The position numbers were made by a program, and so were the translations under genes. A stretch of 64,000 nt of DNA from Kappaphycus alvarezii (lineage: Eukaryota; Rhodophyta; Florideophyceae; Gigartinales; Solieriaceae). Shown in pieces: positions 46,375 to 56,835 of the stretch (its first letter is position 1; every line of letters begins with the position of its first letter). The notes beneath the pieces were generated by a model, which had not been told where the DNA came from, did not search any database, and saw only the letters and a list, made by a program, of their open reading frames with translations. The stretch lies in assembly GCA_002205965.3 (NCBI GenBank), contig NADL03000773.1, positions 186,001 to 250,000 of the forward strand, in the 5' to 3' direction.

Positions 46375-46950
46375 CTCTGCTTTCAGCATTCACGGAGCGA
46401 AGTACTTCGATGGCTTTGACGAGTTGGTCGTGGCGCCCGATAACGTACCCGTCATCGTGGTACCACAGTTGAAGTAACAACTTTGCCAAATCTCTGTTCT
46501 CCCCTTCCTCTGAACTGAAGAGTTCTTGTATTTTGAGGATAATAGGGTGCAGCACCAGGTCGAAGGGAGGCCTCCAAGGTTGTCTCCCTGTTGGGTCCCG
46601 CAAACGCTTCTTATTGTGTGACTACCTATCCACAGGAATGTGGGCTCGTTTGCATAGCAATATGAGACCCAAGGCTGTAACTCTGGGAATAGTTGTCTCA
46701 CCGCGGTCAGAAAAGCGGGTCTGCTGCATATATTAAAAGCGTTCTTGAGATCGTCAGTCAATAACCCATGTGCTGGGTCACTGCCGTACTCCTGAACGAC
46801 TCGTCGGATTCTGTGCACGACTGTGTCGGTACCCGACTTTGTGGCGATACCCACTTGGAGAGGTTGGAGGTAGTCTGCCGCCTTCTGGGACACTCGCTTC
46901 ATTAAGCAGCTACCGACCAACCTGCGCAGCGTTTCCCCAACGGCGATTGG

Positions 46951-47031
46951 CCTAGGCGACATGTCCTTCGCCAACGGGGTTAGTGGAGCACCAGCTCCAT
47001 AAACCCGTTGGCGAAGGACATGTCGCCTAGG
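46951..47031. repeat. 27-bp perfect inverted repeat in the RT gene
   Basis: Arms 46951-46977 and 47005-47031 are exact reverse complements (CCTAGGCGACATGTCCTTCG and onwards) around a 27-base spacer. The right-hand arm encodes the natural-looking PLAKDMSPR on the minus strand only in one copy, so the other arm looks like an inverted duplication inserted into the gene. The transcript could form a strong hairpin. Confidence 0.85.
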
Positions 47032-48050
47032 AGCGAGAACGGCTGGTGCTTTTCCAGTTTCTAAAACATTAACAAGTCTCGTAAGGGCTGCCAAAAAGCC
47101 GGAATTCCCCGATGAGGATGGACATCTTAGCAATTCTACCAGGTGGCAAGGCTTTAGACCTGAGCCTCCGGGAGAGGATCCTAGTTTAAAAGCCCTGATA
47201 GCACCAAGGACTTCGTCTTCAGTGATCGGTCGGAAACTGTAGTTGGTAGAAGATGTTCCGCTGACTAGAGTTGTTTCATCGGGGGCCTGCTGGGGATGTT
47301 TATCGATAAGGGCATCGATTACATCACTGTAAGTTGGTAGAACGACTAGAGAGCGCAAAGCTTGTACAGCCTTTCCGTACACACCTTCTTTGGCCAGTTT
47401 TGTCGCCCTTTTTACATTGACCAGTTGCTGGTCCGAAGTGGAACGAGCTCGTGCCGTGCGGTGTTTGGGCTGGTCGAGTGCTTGCGCCCATAGAGTTCTG
47501 ATGTGCCCCGCGTTCCATAAATCTATTCTTTCCCTCATTTTGTCCGTAATAGAGTGCCACCGGTACTCACTGGAGCAGGAATCTGACGAGTGAATGTTCG
47601 TAAGCATAACTGCTGGGAACAGAAATATTTTTGTGAGCGCCTGAGTTGGTCGTGAATTATCAGCAAGACAAGCGTTCACTGCATCGTCCATCGACTTTGC
47701 ATACGTCTCTGCTAGACAACCGCGGGACTTTGTCGGTACATGCGACATGACTGGGATGTGGGTTGTGAAGATCTCTTTTAGAGATGGCAGAGACTGTTCA
47801 CAAAGATCGGGGTTTTGAGACGCGATGCTGGGCCTCTGGTTTGGAGCTGCGGGAGCTGGGTCATCTGAAACAGGTACCGGTGTAATGTAGTCGACCTCCT
47901 GCAAAGGTATGTGCTCCAGGACAACCTGATCCATGCCAGCGATTAAGAACTGTTCCTCCGCCAACTTTCCGCGATTAATCACTGCGTTTCCTCTCTGATC
48001 GGGCTGCGAATGGCTATACCTCCTAACCAGACAGCCAGCCGACCGTCTTC

Positions 48051-48800
48051 GTTATTACAGTCCGCAATGACCCTCCAGTGCCAACAAACAGCCTCTGAAC
48101 CGCGGATTCGTTAAACGAGTATTCTTATATGCTACTTGATTCATACTGTAAAATTTTAATTTATGAATACCCTCCGCACGCTTCTGTGGGACATTGTACA
48201 ACCCATAAAGATTTACCACCACCACCACAAATATTGCAGCCCCCCAAAGCATTTCGCAGATTTAGGAGTTATACTCATGCGATGGCAACACGATTCAACC
48301 CCAGAGAGTTCAATCGCGCCCCTCGCGGCATCGAAAGTACCACTGAGTTCGTCATATTTCTCGCTATCAGGTCTCTTATTCTTTAAGTCTTCGGCCTTTT
48401 CTGTGTTCTGCTTCGACCTACTCTACTGCAGGAATTACTGTAGTACTGCAGTGTGTTGGCGGCACAAAGCCCGCAAACTCCCATGGAAAACAAGTTTGGG
48501 AGCGCTGTTGCAGGGTACTTCATTAGCACTCAAAAAAACTCGATCTGCAATCCCAGTTTTGCATGCGAGCGTTCAGCAGCATGCTTACATCTTTAAATTT
48601 ACCGTGTGATACCGTCGCACCAACAGTACCGTAAGAATAAGGCTAAAGTGGTTTTTTTTGCCGCTAGCTTTTGACTCTTTAGGATCACCTTCTGCGACAA
48701 CATCCAAGTTCATAGAGAGACACGCGGCAGCTGCCGAACTTCGCAGCAGATACTCGACACACGATACAAGTTGACTGGGTATTATCCAGCTTATCTGTTA
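48051..48800. other. Unassigned DNA
   Basis: No supported gene. Contains a short AT-rich part (48120-48180) and an ACAGT-like motif near 48430. The overlapping frames on the plus strand (48129-48609) have no recognisable domain. Confidence 0.35.
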
Positions 48801-49330
48801 CAGTAAATGAACCCCCTGCAGTTCGCCCGGAGATCAAGGCGCTTGGAGAGAACGGGGGCACGGACTATTATGACGTAACCGTCATCCATCCCTTGACCCC
48901 GCCCGCCTCCCCTCCCTGGCGCGATGCCCTCTCAAGCCCCTTAACCATGCTCGCCTTGGCAAGGACACTCGCTTTGCCGAGTTAATACATTCCAAGGGTC
49001 CTGGGCATCGCGTCATTGCCCTTCCACTCTCCACGTTGGGGGGCTGGCAACCCACCGCTCGCGACTTCGCCAACCGGGCTGCGGCTGGCATTGCCGCACG
49101 GGCAGCCGTTTCGATTGCTGATGCGGAGCAAACATTGTCTGCTCGTCACGCGGCGAGACTCGTCCAGAATAACGCCAGTTGTTTGTTGGAAGGAGTTTTG
49201 AGCGACACTTACGGCCCCAACTTGAAATTGTGTACATTCCAGAGAACCTCCGTTCTCAGGGTATGTGCAGCAAGTGGTTACCCCACTTACAGTAATCCTC
49301 GTCTGCGATTGCCTTATCAGGAAAATTAAG
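48801..49330 (+). mobile_element. Family R retroelement, C-terminal fragment A
   Basis: Plus-strand copy of the C-terminal domain: GGTDYYDVTVIHPLTPP (about 48855), then after a stop and frame change HRVIALPLSTLGGWQPTARD (about 49010), an alanine-rich helix, and a terminal segment with LSARHAARLVQNNASCLL. No RT core precedes it. GC-rich and less mutated than the copies at 25 and 30 kb. Confidence 0.7.
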
Positions 49331-49544
49331 TATACCAACCCATTCAAGTAAACCCCATTTCACCCCCTGTGTTCCCCCGATACTTGACAGGAGTGAAGAC
49401 TGCCTATATCAGGGATTAGCTACTCAGTCCGGTCAACGTGTGCTGCGTCCGTAATTTGTCGTTCCCCGTAACACGCAGAGTTTAGTCACCCGATTCAAGC
49501 CTAATTTGTTGAAGGAATCTGTGGCGTTGCACATTCACGCCCCA

Positions 49545-50040
49545 GCGGCCAACATCGCGCCAGGTCGGATATCAGAGTTATGGGGAGATGTTGAGGAACA
49601 GACTTCTTCGAAGTCACATTCGTTAACCCTCTGGCCCCCCAAACGCACGGGTCCGGTGCATCAACCCGTTGACATCCTTGACCGCCAGGAAAGCATCCGA
49701 GTTCAGAAGGTATCAAGAGTTCATCACCAAGAACTTCAGATGCCGCCTCGCCCCAGTGCCAATATCTACTCTTGGAGGGTGGCCCCCGACGCATTTCAGA
49801 TCCTTACAGAGTTTGCCAGATACGTGGTGTGAGAGCCACGGAGACCTTCGGACGGGTGCAATCTGTCCTCATGCAAAGACATGCTGCGGCGACGGCTTTA
49901 TCAAACGCAGCATGCCGTAGTGCTGGCCTCCGGCCAGACCTGTAAGGCCGTCTGCCTCACTCCGCCTCCATTGCTTAGACCCGCCCACCACTGCCCCGGG
50001 AAATAGCCGCTCCAAATCCCTCTTCAGTTACATACCCAAA
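49545..50040 (+). mobile_element. Family R retroelement, C-terminal fragment B with 3' tail
   Basis: Carries DFFEVTFVNPLAPQ (about 49600), RRYQEFITKN, APVPISTLGGW (about 49755) and the terminal LMQRHAAATALSNAAC helix (about 49870), then a non-coding tail with CTCACTCCGCCTCC and GGGAAATAGCCGC shared with fragment C and with 25198-25400. Same orientation as fragments A and C. Confidence 0.7.
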
Positions 50041-50208
50041 ATCTTCCCTCATTCACGCATCGGCGAGATTTTCAGCAGATCAGTTGGAATTATCTGCACT
50101 CGAATCTACCAGCGCATGAGTTACACGATATGGTCGTCTTTGGCGAACGCTATCGTGTCGCGCAAACCAGTGCCCGAGGCCGACGTGGACCACCCGGTCA
50201 GCACTTAG
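50041..50208 (+). mobile_element. Fragment of a second retroelement tail, like 55483-55620
   Basis: Plus-strand reading gives a segment with RIYQRMSYTIWSSLANAIVSR and ADVDHP before a TAG at 50208. The minus-strand frame at 55483-55620 gives the parallel RIYQRLSCIIWSSAAMAIISR and TDVDHP. This kind of R...QRLS...I...A.AI ending is seen at the end of some non-LTR retroelement proteins. Assignment to a specific family is not possible. Confidence 0.5.
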
Positions 50209-50559
50209 CGAGCAAAATAGTTCGTTCCTTCTCTGGGCCCCTCATACTACCGCCAAAAAGTTATCCCCTACACCAGAGATAAAGGAATAAGAAACGGGTC
50301 TATACTTACAATAGGGCAGTGGGCTCTCTAGCGACTAGATCCACGTGGCCGAAGATCTGGACCAAGTAACAAGCAGATACAACTGATAAGAGCAAACGGA
50401 ATCTCTCAGGTTACTGTAACTACCAACACTGGTGGTTCCAGTCCAACTGAATGTTTTACGGGACACGAAAGGTGTAACGTAAAGTGAATGAACATACTGC
50501 AGTCCAGCGTTTCTAATCTCTGATTCTCGCACTACATGTTGCTATCAAGAGCGACATTC
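50209..50559. other. Unassigned spacer
   Basis: No supported gene or repeat. Confidence 0.3.
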
Positions 50560-51000
50560 AGAGAAACGCGTGGCCCCCTTGGCCAGCCACTCAGGCCCGA
50601 TATTTCAACCCCTTGACATCTCTGAACGCCGCGAAAGCGTCAAAGTTCAGAAGGTATCAAGAGTTTGTCACCACACATGCCCCAAGTCCCGACTGATCCC
50701 AGTGCCATTATCCACTCTTGGAGGGTGGCACGCCGACGTATTCGCGGTGCTGTGGCCAGGCAGGTTGGCTTGCGAGCCATGGAGACTTTCGGGCGGGTGC
50801 TATCCATCATCACGCAAAGATACGCTGCAGCGACGGTTTCGTCCAACGCAGCCTGCCTTGCGGTTGGTCTTACACCAACCTTGTGAGGTAGCCCCGCCTG
50901 ACTCTGCCTCCTTTTCTGAACCTCCGATAGACAGAAGTTCCCCCCTCGTGTCGGGAAAGCCGCCCTATATCTGTAATCAGTAAAGCATCCCGAATTCTCC
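50560..51000 (+). mobile_element. Family R retroelement, C-terminal fragment C with 3' tail
   Basis: Reading across frames gives FNPLTSLNAAKASKFRRYQE (about 50605), the IPVPLSTLGGWHADV box (about 50697), a helix with VGLRAMETFGRVLSI and a terminal TQRYAAATVSSNAACL (about 50815). A 3' tail with CTGACTCTGCCTCC and TATCTGTAATCAGTAAAGC is shared with fragment B and 25198-25400. Truncated at the 5' side like the others. Confidence 0.7.
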
Positions 51001-51801
51001 CCACGTACTGTACTAGCTAGAGGAAGGTAGCATTAATGCTCTCACGCATGTTGCTGCTTGTTGACGTCACCTTCCGTCTACCCCGATCCACGCACACATT
51101 CCCTCGCCCTCCACGTCCACCGTCAGCAATCCCAATAACTTTTTTCCACTACTTTCGGGAAAAGTCCTGTTAGTAAGTAATAATGCTGTACTGTACGAGT
51201 ACCATAGTTGATCCCAAATACTGTACTTCGCGGCAGGCCCCGCAGTGGTTTGTATCTTGGATCAATTAGTGTACCTTATTGCAATACTGTAACGACTTTA
51301 CTGTACGACGGTACAGTTTTTTTTGTGCAGTACAGTACAGCACAGTAAGAAATGATGTTGAATGGTCTCCTAAACTGTACTATACGTTAGAATTGGACGG
51401 TCAACACAGTTCTTCACTGGTCATTGGTCAATTTGCACAGGATGAACAGAGTCCCGTTTTTTTTTCAAAAAATAATTATTACTCAGATACTGTACAGCTT
51501 ACAAATTGTTAGAGATAGCCGTTGGCGGCACTATTCAACTTTCAAAAATAAAAAAAAGGTGGGAAAATGATCGATATAACAACACCTATAATGAACAGCT
51601 CAAAGCACCTCAGAGCGGCCCTGTGATTTGCTCACGATCCAACCGTTACATTTTCCATTTCATCGCACTCACGCTCCTACAGCCAGCCACCTTCCTTTTT
51701 CACTCAAACCAAACCACCGTCCCCAACCCCAAAGCCTCCCCCCCCTACATCTGGTACCTTTCCACCCTCCGAAAAAATCTGCCTCTCCATCATCATCAAA
51801 C
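51001..51801. other. Promoter-side intergenic DNA of the kinase gene, with pentamer clusters
   Basis: No supported gene. The stretch has the densest ACAGT/ACTGT pentamer cluster in the window (51180-51350 and 51490). From about 51650 the plus strand becomes strongly pyrimidine-rich up to the ATG at 51802, like the leaders of the other plus-strand genes. Confidence 0.45.
51180..51350. repeat. ACAGT/ACTGT pentamer cluster
   Basis: At least seven blocks of TACTGTAC/GTACAGTA type sequence in 170 bases, including a GCAGTACAGTACAGCACAGTA stretch near 51328. Confidence 0.75.
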
Positions 51802-54800
51802 ATGCTTGACTTTCTCCGTCGCAAGGACAAACGTCGGCCCCCTGACCTACCTACTGCCGCTGCTGCCGCCTCAAACATCGTCACCTCGCATCCCTCTGCC
51901 GCCGCTTCAATTTCCTCTCGCAAGCCAGTCGACCCCAGCCCTATCCTCCGTGACCGCAACCTGCCTTCCGCCTCCACTGCACGTCGTCAACAAACTCAGC
52001 ATCGTTCTGGGGCCACTCGTCCCAAGCTTCCGGAAAAGGAAAATGGTCATACAACAAACACTCAACCAAAGGATGAAACAGAGGGACATCGGAGGAGGGG
52101 AAGGAAACCAGCAGTTGCCGTTGCATCAGGTGGTGCGGTTTCAGGGTCGTCGGAGGGAAAGAAGAGGAAAGGCTTGAGGAAGAGGAATCGTCATGAAGCT
52201 GCTGTATTGGCAAAGTCCGTCACATCGGATAGGAGAAGGTCTGTCAAGGTTGCAACCCCAGTAGCAGTACCCACTGCAGGGCACAGTGCAGCTGCAAACG
52301 CTGCCCCAGTCACACCAGTTAAGAAGAGAGTATCAAAGGGATCTGACAAGGCCGTTCAAGACTCGAGGAAGGTCACTGTTGCCAGGGGGAGGCTGTTGCA
52401 GGGCACCAGAGAAAGGGCTCCAATGGTGCCCCTGTGCCAGTCCCAACCTGGCCGCATATCGACTTGGCAGACATTCTGAGATCGAATGATATCAGTCGTG
52501 CCGATATCGCCATTCGCAGGATTGGCGCTGCCGCTTTACGAGATGATGCCACGAAGATGAAGATGATAAGGGAGGGGGTTGCCACCTCCATTGTCGCCCT
52601 GTTGAGACACGAGGATGCCACAGTAGAGATGAGACGGGATGCCGCCTACGCCTTGGCCGAGTTGGCCGTTTTGGATTTGTGTGAGGAGCCGTTGGTTGCT
52701 GCGGGAACGGTCCCGGTACTGTGTACTTTGATCGGCATGGCCAAGGGTTTGGATCGTGGTACCTTGAGTGGTGCGTGTCGTGGCTTGCGAAATTTATTGG
52801 TCGGTAAGGAAGCTACCGCTGTGCAAGCTGCAAAGTATGGCTCTGTTGAGCCGCTCTTGGCAATTATTGACGGCAGAGCTGTGCGTGTTGAGGAGACAGG
52901 CGTCGTGGTGGAGGCAGCCGCGGCCATTTCTAATTTTTCGCAGCATGGGTCCCGGTTTCAGAGCTATGTCATCAAACATGGGGGGCTGGCCTCTTTGACG
53001 ACCTTGGGACAAGGACTGAGGATGAGGAGGCCTTGTTCCATGTGGTTAATGTGTTGGCCGAATTTGCGCGGGAGGTCCGTTGGCACAAAGCGATTGTCAG
53101 TGCAGATGGCCTCCTTACCGCATTTCGTGCCTTGAGGCAAGCCCGTGATCTCGAGGTGGTTGCGGAGGCATCTCGATTGATTGGCAACGTGGCGGTTACG
53201 CAAAAGGCTCGCACGGCAGTGCGCGAAGCGGGAGGTTTAATTGCCTTGATTGACCGCCTGAACTTATGCCGGAGTTTTAAGGATGTTGTCCCCGCGTTTG
53301 ACATTGTCCGTGCCTTGGCAAACGTCTGTGTGGATGGCCGTGCTGCCGCGGATGCGCTGAGCCAGAAAGATGCGGCAACAGTTCTTCTGCGAGTGTATAC
53401 CGCACAAGACGCTCAGGAGAAGCTGATTAAAACGGCGTTTCGTGCACTTCAGGTGCTTGCCCATGGAAGCGCGACAAGAAGGGCCAAAGTGCTCTATTCG
53501 GTTGGCATTCAAGTCAAGCAAGCAGGTTCCGCTGGTCTCCCTGTGAAGAGATTGTATGATCTTCGACAAGCAATCCTGGAGGATACAGAAGCACTCGATC
53601 GTGATGCCTCCGCCGCAATGCCTGAAAGCTTGGAGCGACTGTCAAGGGCCTCCATTCGACTTATCAATTCTGGTGTTGTAAACCACGCAGCAGGAGACTT
53701 TCGCCAGATTCGCAGGCCGCAGGCCGAGCACTTTCCAACGTCGGGTGCTCAGACGGGCAAGGTTTACATGGATGCCCATCGAGCTCAAGCAAGAGGACGA
53801 ATCGCGGACAACATGAAACCAGGCGGACAACGAATTCCGCATGGTGAAAATCTGATACGTGGAGGCCCTCCCGATGCTAACAAGTTCAAGTCCACTGGGC
53901 GTGTCGTTTCTGTGACGAGGAATGTCAAACATAAACCTCAAGCGTCTGGGATGCAACAGCTGGCTGAGGGCCGGATGACGGCCGACGATGACGATTATGA
54001 GGCGCTCCCACGGGGCAACGAAGAAGCTGTGGCGAGCGAGGCAGAAATGAGAGCCAAAATGCTCGAGCGGGAGGCAGATGGAAACATGGTGCAAGACTAC
54101 TTTGAGATCGGACAAGTTTTAGGAAAGGGGGGCTACGGATCTGTATTTATGGCCAAGGACATCAGGAGTGGGGAAATTGTTGCCATCAAACGCTTTCACA
54201 ACCACGGGGCGCTGGTTGACAAGAAGGCAGTGAAGGAGCAAAATATCTGGAAGGGTCTGCATCATCCCAATGTCGTGGAATTCAAAGGGAGCTTTGTTGG
54301 GGACAATGGCTCACTCAATCTTGTTGTAGAGTACGTGGATGGGCTCAGTCTTGGAGAACATCTGTCCCAATATTCTGCTTTTCCTGAGACTCTAGTGGCG
54401 GAAATCGCGAGGCAAGTGCTCAATGGATTAGAGTATCTGCACATGAACGGAGTCACACATCGGGACCTCAAGCCGGCCAACATTCTTGTAGATAGTAGCG
54501 CAGCGGTGAAGATCTGTGATTTTGGTGTGAGCCGCTCTGAAAATGTGCAGACGATCAATCCCGGGCAGCAACACATGGTGGGTACACCGTGGTACATTGC
54601 CCCCGAGATGGTTGAGTATCGGCCTTACACGACGAGCGTGGACATTTGGAGTCTAGGATGCACGGCACTGGAACTTGCCACTGGACGTCGACCGTATCAC
54701 GAGTTGAGTGCCATGCAGGTGTTGTTTCGAATGGTAGAGGACCGACGACCGCCGATCCCGTCCAACTTGAGTGCTGAAGCTCAAGACTTTTTAAAGGCGT

Positions 54801-54940
54801 GCTGGATTTGGGATCCGCAAGAAAGACCCTCCGCAACTGAATTGCTTCGACATCCGTTCGTGCTAAAGGCGAGAAAGCTCAGCGATTCGTCAAAGCAAGT
54901 GTCTGTGGAGAGTAGTGCCGAGCATGGGGTAGGATATTGA
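51802..54940 (+). CDS. Armadillo-repeat protein kinase, STE/MAP3K-like
   Basis: Serine/threonine kinase of about 1045 residues. The ATG at 51802 gives a basic, Ser/Pro/Ala-rich N-terminal region of about 210 residues. Armadillo-type repeats follow at about 52440-53560 (AAYALAELAVLDLCEEPLV, EAAAAISNFSQHG, HVVNVLAEFAREVRW, ASRLIGNVAVTQ), then a linker. The C-terminal kinase has the Gly loop LGKGGYGSVF (54120), the lysine in VAIKRF (54182), catalytic HRDLKPANIL (54460), DFG in ICDFGVS (54515), GTPWYIAPEM (54582) and DIWSLGCTALEL (54640). The GTPWYxAPE and WSLGC motifs suit the STE group (MAP3K or Cdc15/Sid1-like). Two -1 changes: one near 52400 and one at the G pair 53013-53014. Known MAP3K-epsilon proteins have the kinase first and repeats last; here the order is reversed. 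Confidence 0.85.
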
Positions 54941-55482
54941 TAAGGACTTTTTCTAGCAAACTGACTTAGGAGATTCACCTCGAGCGCATCTGCCGAAATC
55001 AGCACCATCTTTTTCCAAGCTTCCGCAGGATAAACGTAGTAAAAACTGTTTCGTGTCATATGAATTGCATGGCTATTGGACTGGAGTGGAGTGACACTCA
55101 GACCAATGTTGCGAGGTCTCGCGACGATGCTTGAACCAGGCTTACAAAGTGGGAGACAAACTGAGACGTCTATTTAAATATTTCAGAGGGCCTGCTAAAC
55201 AGACACAAGCCGGCAAGGCCTTAACCGATGCCTACTCCAGCAAAGAGGATGGAGGAAAATTCCCCCAATGAAATCTTGGCAAGCTACAAAGTGATACTTG
55301 CGCTACACGTCTTGGGGTACAGTCTAGCTAGAGCGACGTAAGTTCAGTCTTCGGCACAAAACTTACTTCTGACCGTCAGCGCTACGCAACTCCATGATTT
55401 TGAAGAAATCGGAAAGGATATAGCAACTGCGACATTCATGAACAACAAACAATATTTTACACTGACTGATCGACAATTAAAA
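54941..55482. other. Intergenic DNA with dispersed repeat
   Basis: No supported gene. It holds the repeat 55140-55290, which is related to 25590-25750. Confidence 0.4.
55140..55290. repeat. Dispersed repeat, related to 25590-25750
   Basis: Shares CTGCTAAACAGA, TCCAGCAAA and AAATTCCCCCAATGAAAT blocks with 25590-25750. It is more GC-rich than that copy. Confidence 0.7.
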
Positions 55483-55941
55483 TTAAGATCTAATCGGATG
55501 ATCCACATCGGTCAAGTGCAGTGAAGGGCGCGAAATGATGGCCATCGCTGCCGACGACCATATGATGCAACTCAAGCGTTGATATATACGCGTGCGAAAG
55601 ATGGTGGGTGAGACGTGACATATCTTCGCAGCTCGGTCGATAAAACGTTCAAGGAAACGGCCGGTATCAGAGCATGCAGCTCCTAGCGAGTCAAAAGCGA
55701 GGGGCTGAAACTGGAAACCAAGTTCGGATGTACCACGAAAAGTGTCCAGGGAAGGGAGAACCATTCGCCTGGACAGCCGTGATCCAACTTCTGAATTTTT
55801 TCCGGGGAATGACCATAGAACATTGCAGAAAAAGGGGTTCCTTGGGTAAGGTTCGAATATATTAAATTTGAGTTTTTTATGTAGGTATTGATTGACAAAT
55901 TGCAAATCTTTCTTAGAACTCGAATTCTTCTCTTCTCTCAA
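55483..55941 (-). pseudogene. Retroelement C-terminal tail remnant
   Basis: Minus-strand frame of 152 residues. Its second half has PLAFDSLGAACSDTGRFLER, a helix, then FRTRIYQRLSCIIWSSAAMA and TDVDHP, parallel to the fragment at 50041-50208. Such an L-F-D-x-x-G ... R-x-x-QRLS ... A pattern occurs in C-terminal parts of non-LTR-like retroelement proteins. It overlaps the upstream region of the SNARE gene on the other strand. Confidence 0.45.
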
Positions 55942-56071
55942 CTCCCATCAAGACACCTTTCCTCCCGCCCTGCATCCTTCCGCACGACCTTCAACTGTAA
56001 CTCTCTCACAACATCCCGTCATCAATAGCACATCATCAATAGCACACACCGTACACACAGTTCAGAGCGAA

Positions 56072-56835
56072 ATGATGCGTCCCGCGACGGCAGAGGATCC
56101 CTTCATTGCCGTCCAGAATGAGGTGGAATCCAACTGGCAATCCATACTCGTCGACTTTGAACAATGGCGCATCCAAACCACATCGCACTCCACCCACTCC
56201 AACACCACCGCCCACCAACAACTCGAAAACAAACTCCACACTATACAGTGGGACATTCAAGACCTTACCGAGGCCATGCGTAACGCCAAGCAAGATCCTG
56301 CCAAATTTAACCTACAGCCTGGCCAAATTGACGCGCGCGAACGCTTTCTTTCCAACATGAACAGCAACATACAATCTATCCAAGCCGCACTGAAATCCGC
56401 GGCTACGAAGGGTGATGATGGCGATGTGAGGATTACGCGGGCCGGGAATCGCGATGAGCTGTTTGATAGTGTGGGGATGGGAGTGCGATAGATGACAAGA
56501 GGAGGGAGGCGAGGGAGGCCAATGATGCTTTTATCAACGATCAGATGCAGCAGCAGGAGTTTATCATGCAGCAGCAAGATGAGGATTTGGACCACCTTGC
56601 TTCGGCGGTGGAGCGGATTGGGCTCATGGGGCATGACATGCATCAGGAGTTGGCGGAGCAGGGGCAGTTGTTGGATGACCTAGGCGATGAGATGGATCAT
56701 GCACAGACTAGGATGGCCAACGTGCGTCAGAAATTGGACAAGTTTATCGAGGAGACGGGTCCGAAGCAGTTCTGTACTATTGTGGGTTTGTCGATAACGT
56801 TTCTGGTGTTGACTTTTCTGGTTGCCACGACTTGA
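56072..56835 (+). CDS. Syntaxin-6/Tlg1-like SNARE (Qc-SNARE)
   Basis: Tail-anchored SNARE of the trans-Golgi/endosome fusion machinery. The start chosen is the first of two ATGs at 56072; the frame is open further upstream but that part is leader-like. The N-terminal domain has the family opening DPFIAVQNEVE and the helices DFEQWRIQ, LHTIQWDIQDLTEAMRNAK and ARERFLSNM, as in syntaxin 6/SYP61. A linker follows, then the SNARE helix (56545-56760: QQQDEDLDHLASAVERIGLM, MANVRQKLDKFIE) with a Gln at the expected zero layer (about 56650), and a C-terminal membrane anchor (FCTIVGLSITFLVLTFLVAT). A -1 change at about 56485 separates the N-terminal domain (frame 2) from the SNARE part (frame 1). The subfamily call rests on the N-terminal domain. 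Confidence 0.85.

Larger units (their letters stand above)
46370..48050 (-). pseudogene. Family R reverse transcriptase, 5' half of copy 1
   Basis: Minus-strand frame from about 47982. After a divergent N-terminal region of about 240 residues come the reverse-transcriptase motifs: FRPITEDEVLGAIRAFKLGS (about 47230), RPIAVGETLRRLVG (about 46955), motif A LLTDDLKNAFN (about 46765), motif B GTQQGDNLGG (about 46605), and after a frame change motif C LWYHDDGYVIG (about 46460), where the catalytic box is YHDD. The frame then meets the Ty3 insertion; the rest is at 37575-38859. It resembles reverse-transcriptase-like proteins with a VRPIAVGETLRRL motif known from several eukaryotic genomes, of non-LTR type by its lack of integrase or LTRs. 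An inverted repeat disturbs the sequence before the VRPIAVGE-type motif. Confidence 0.75.
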
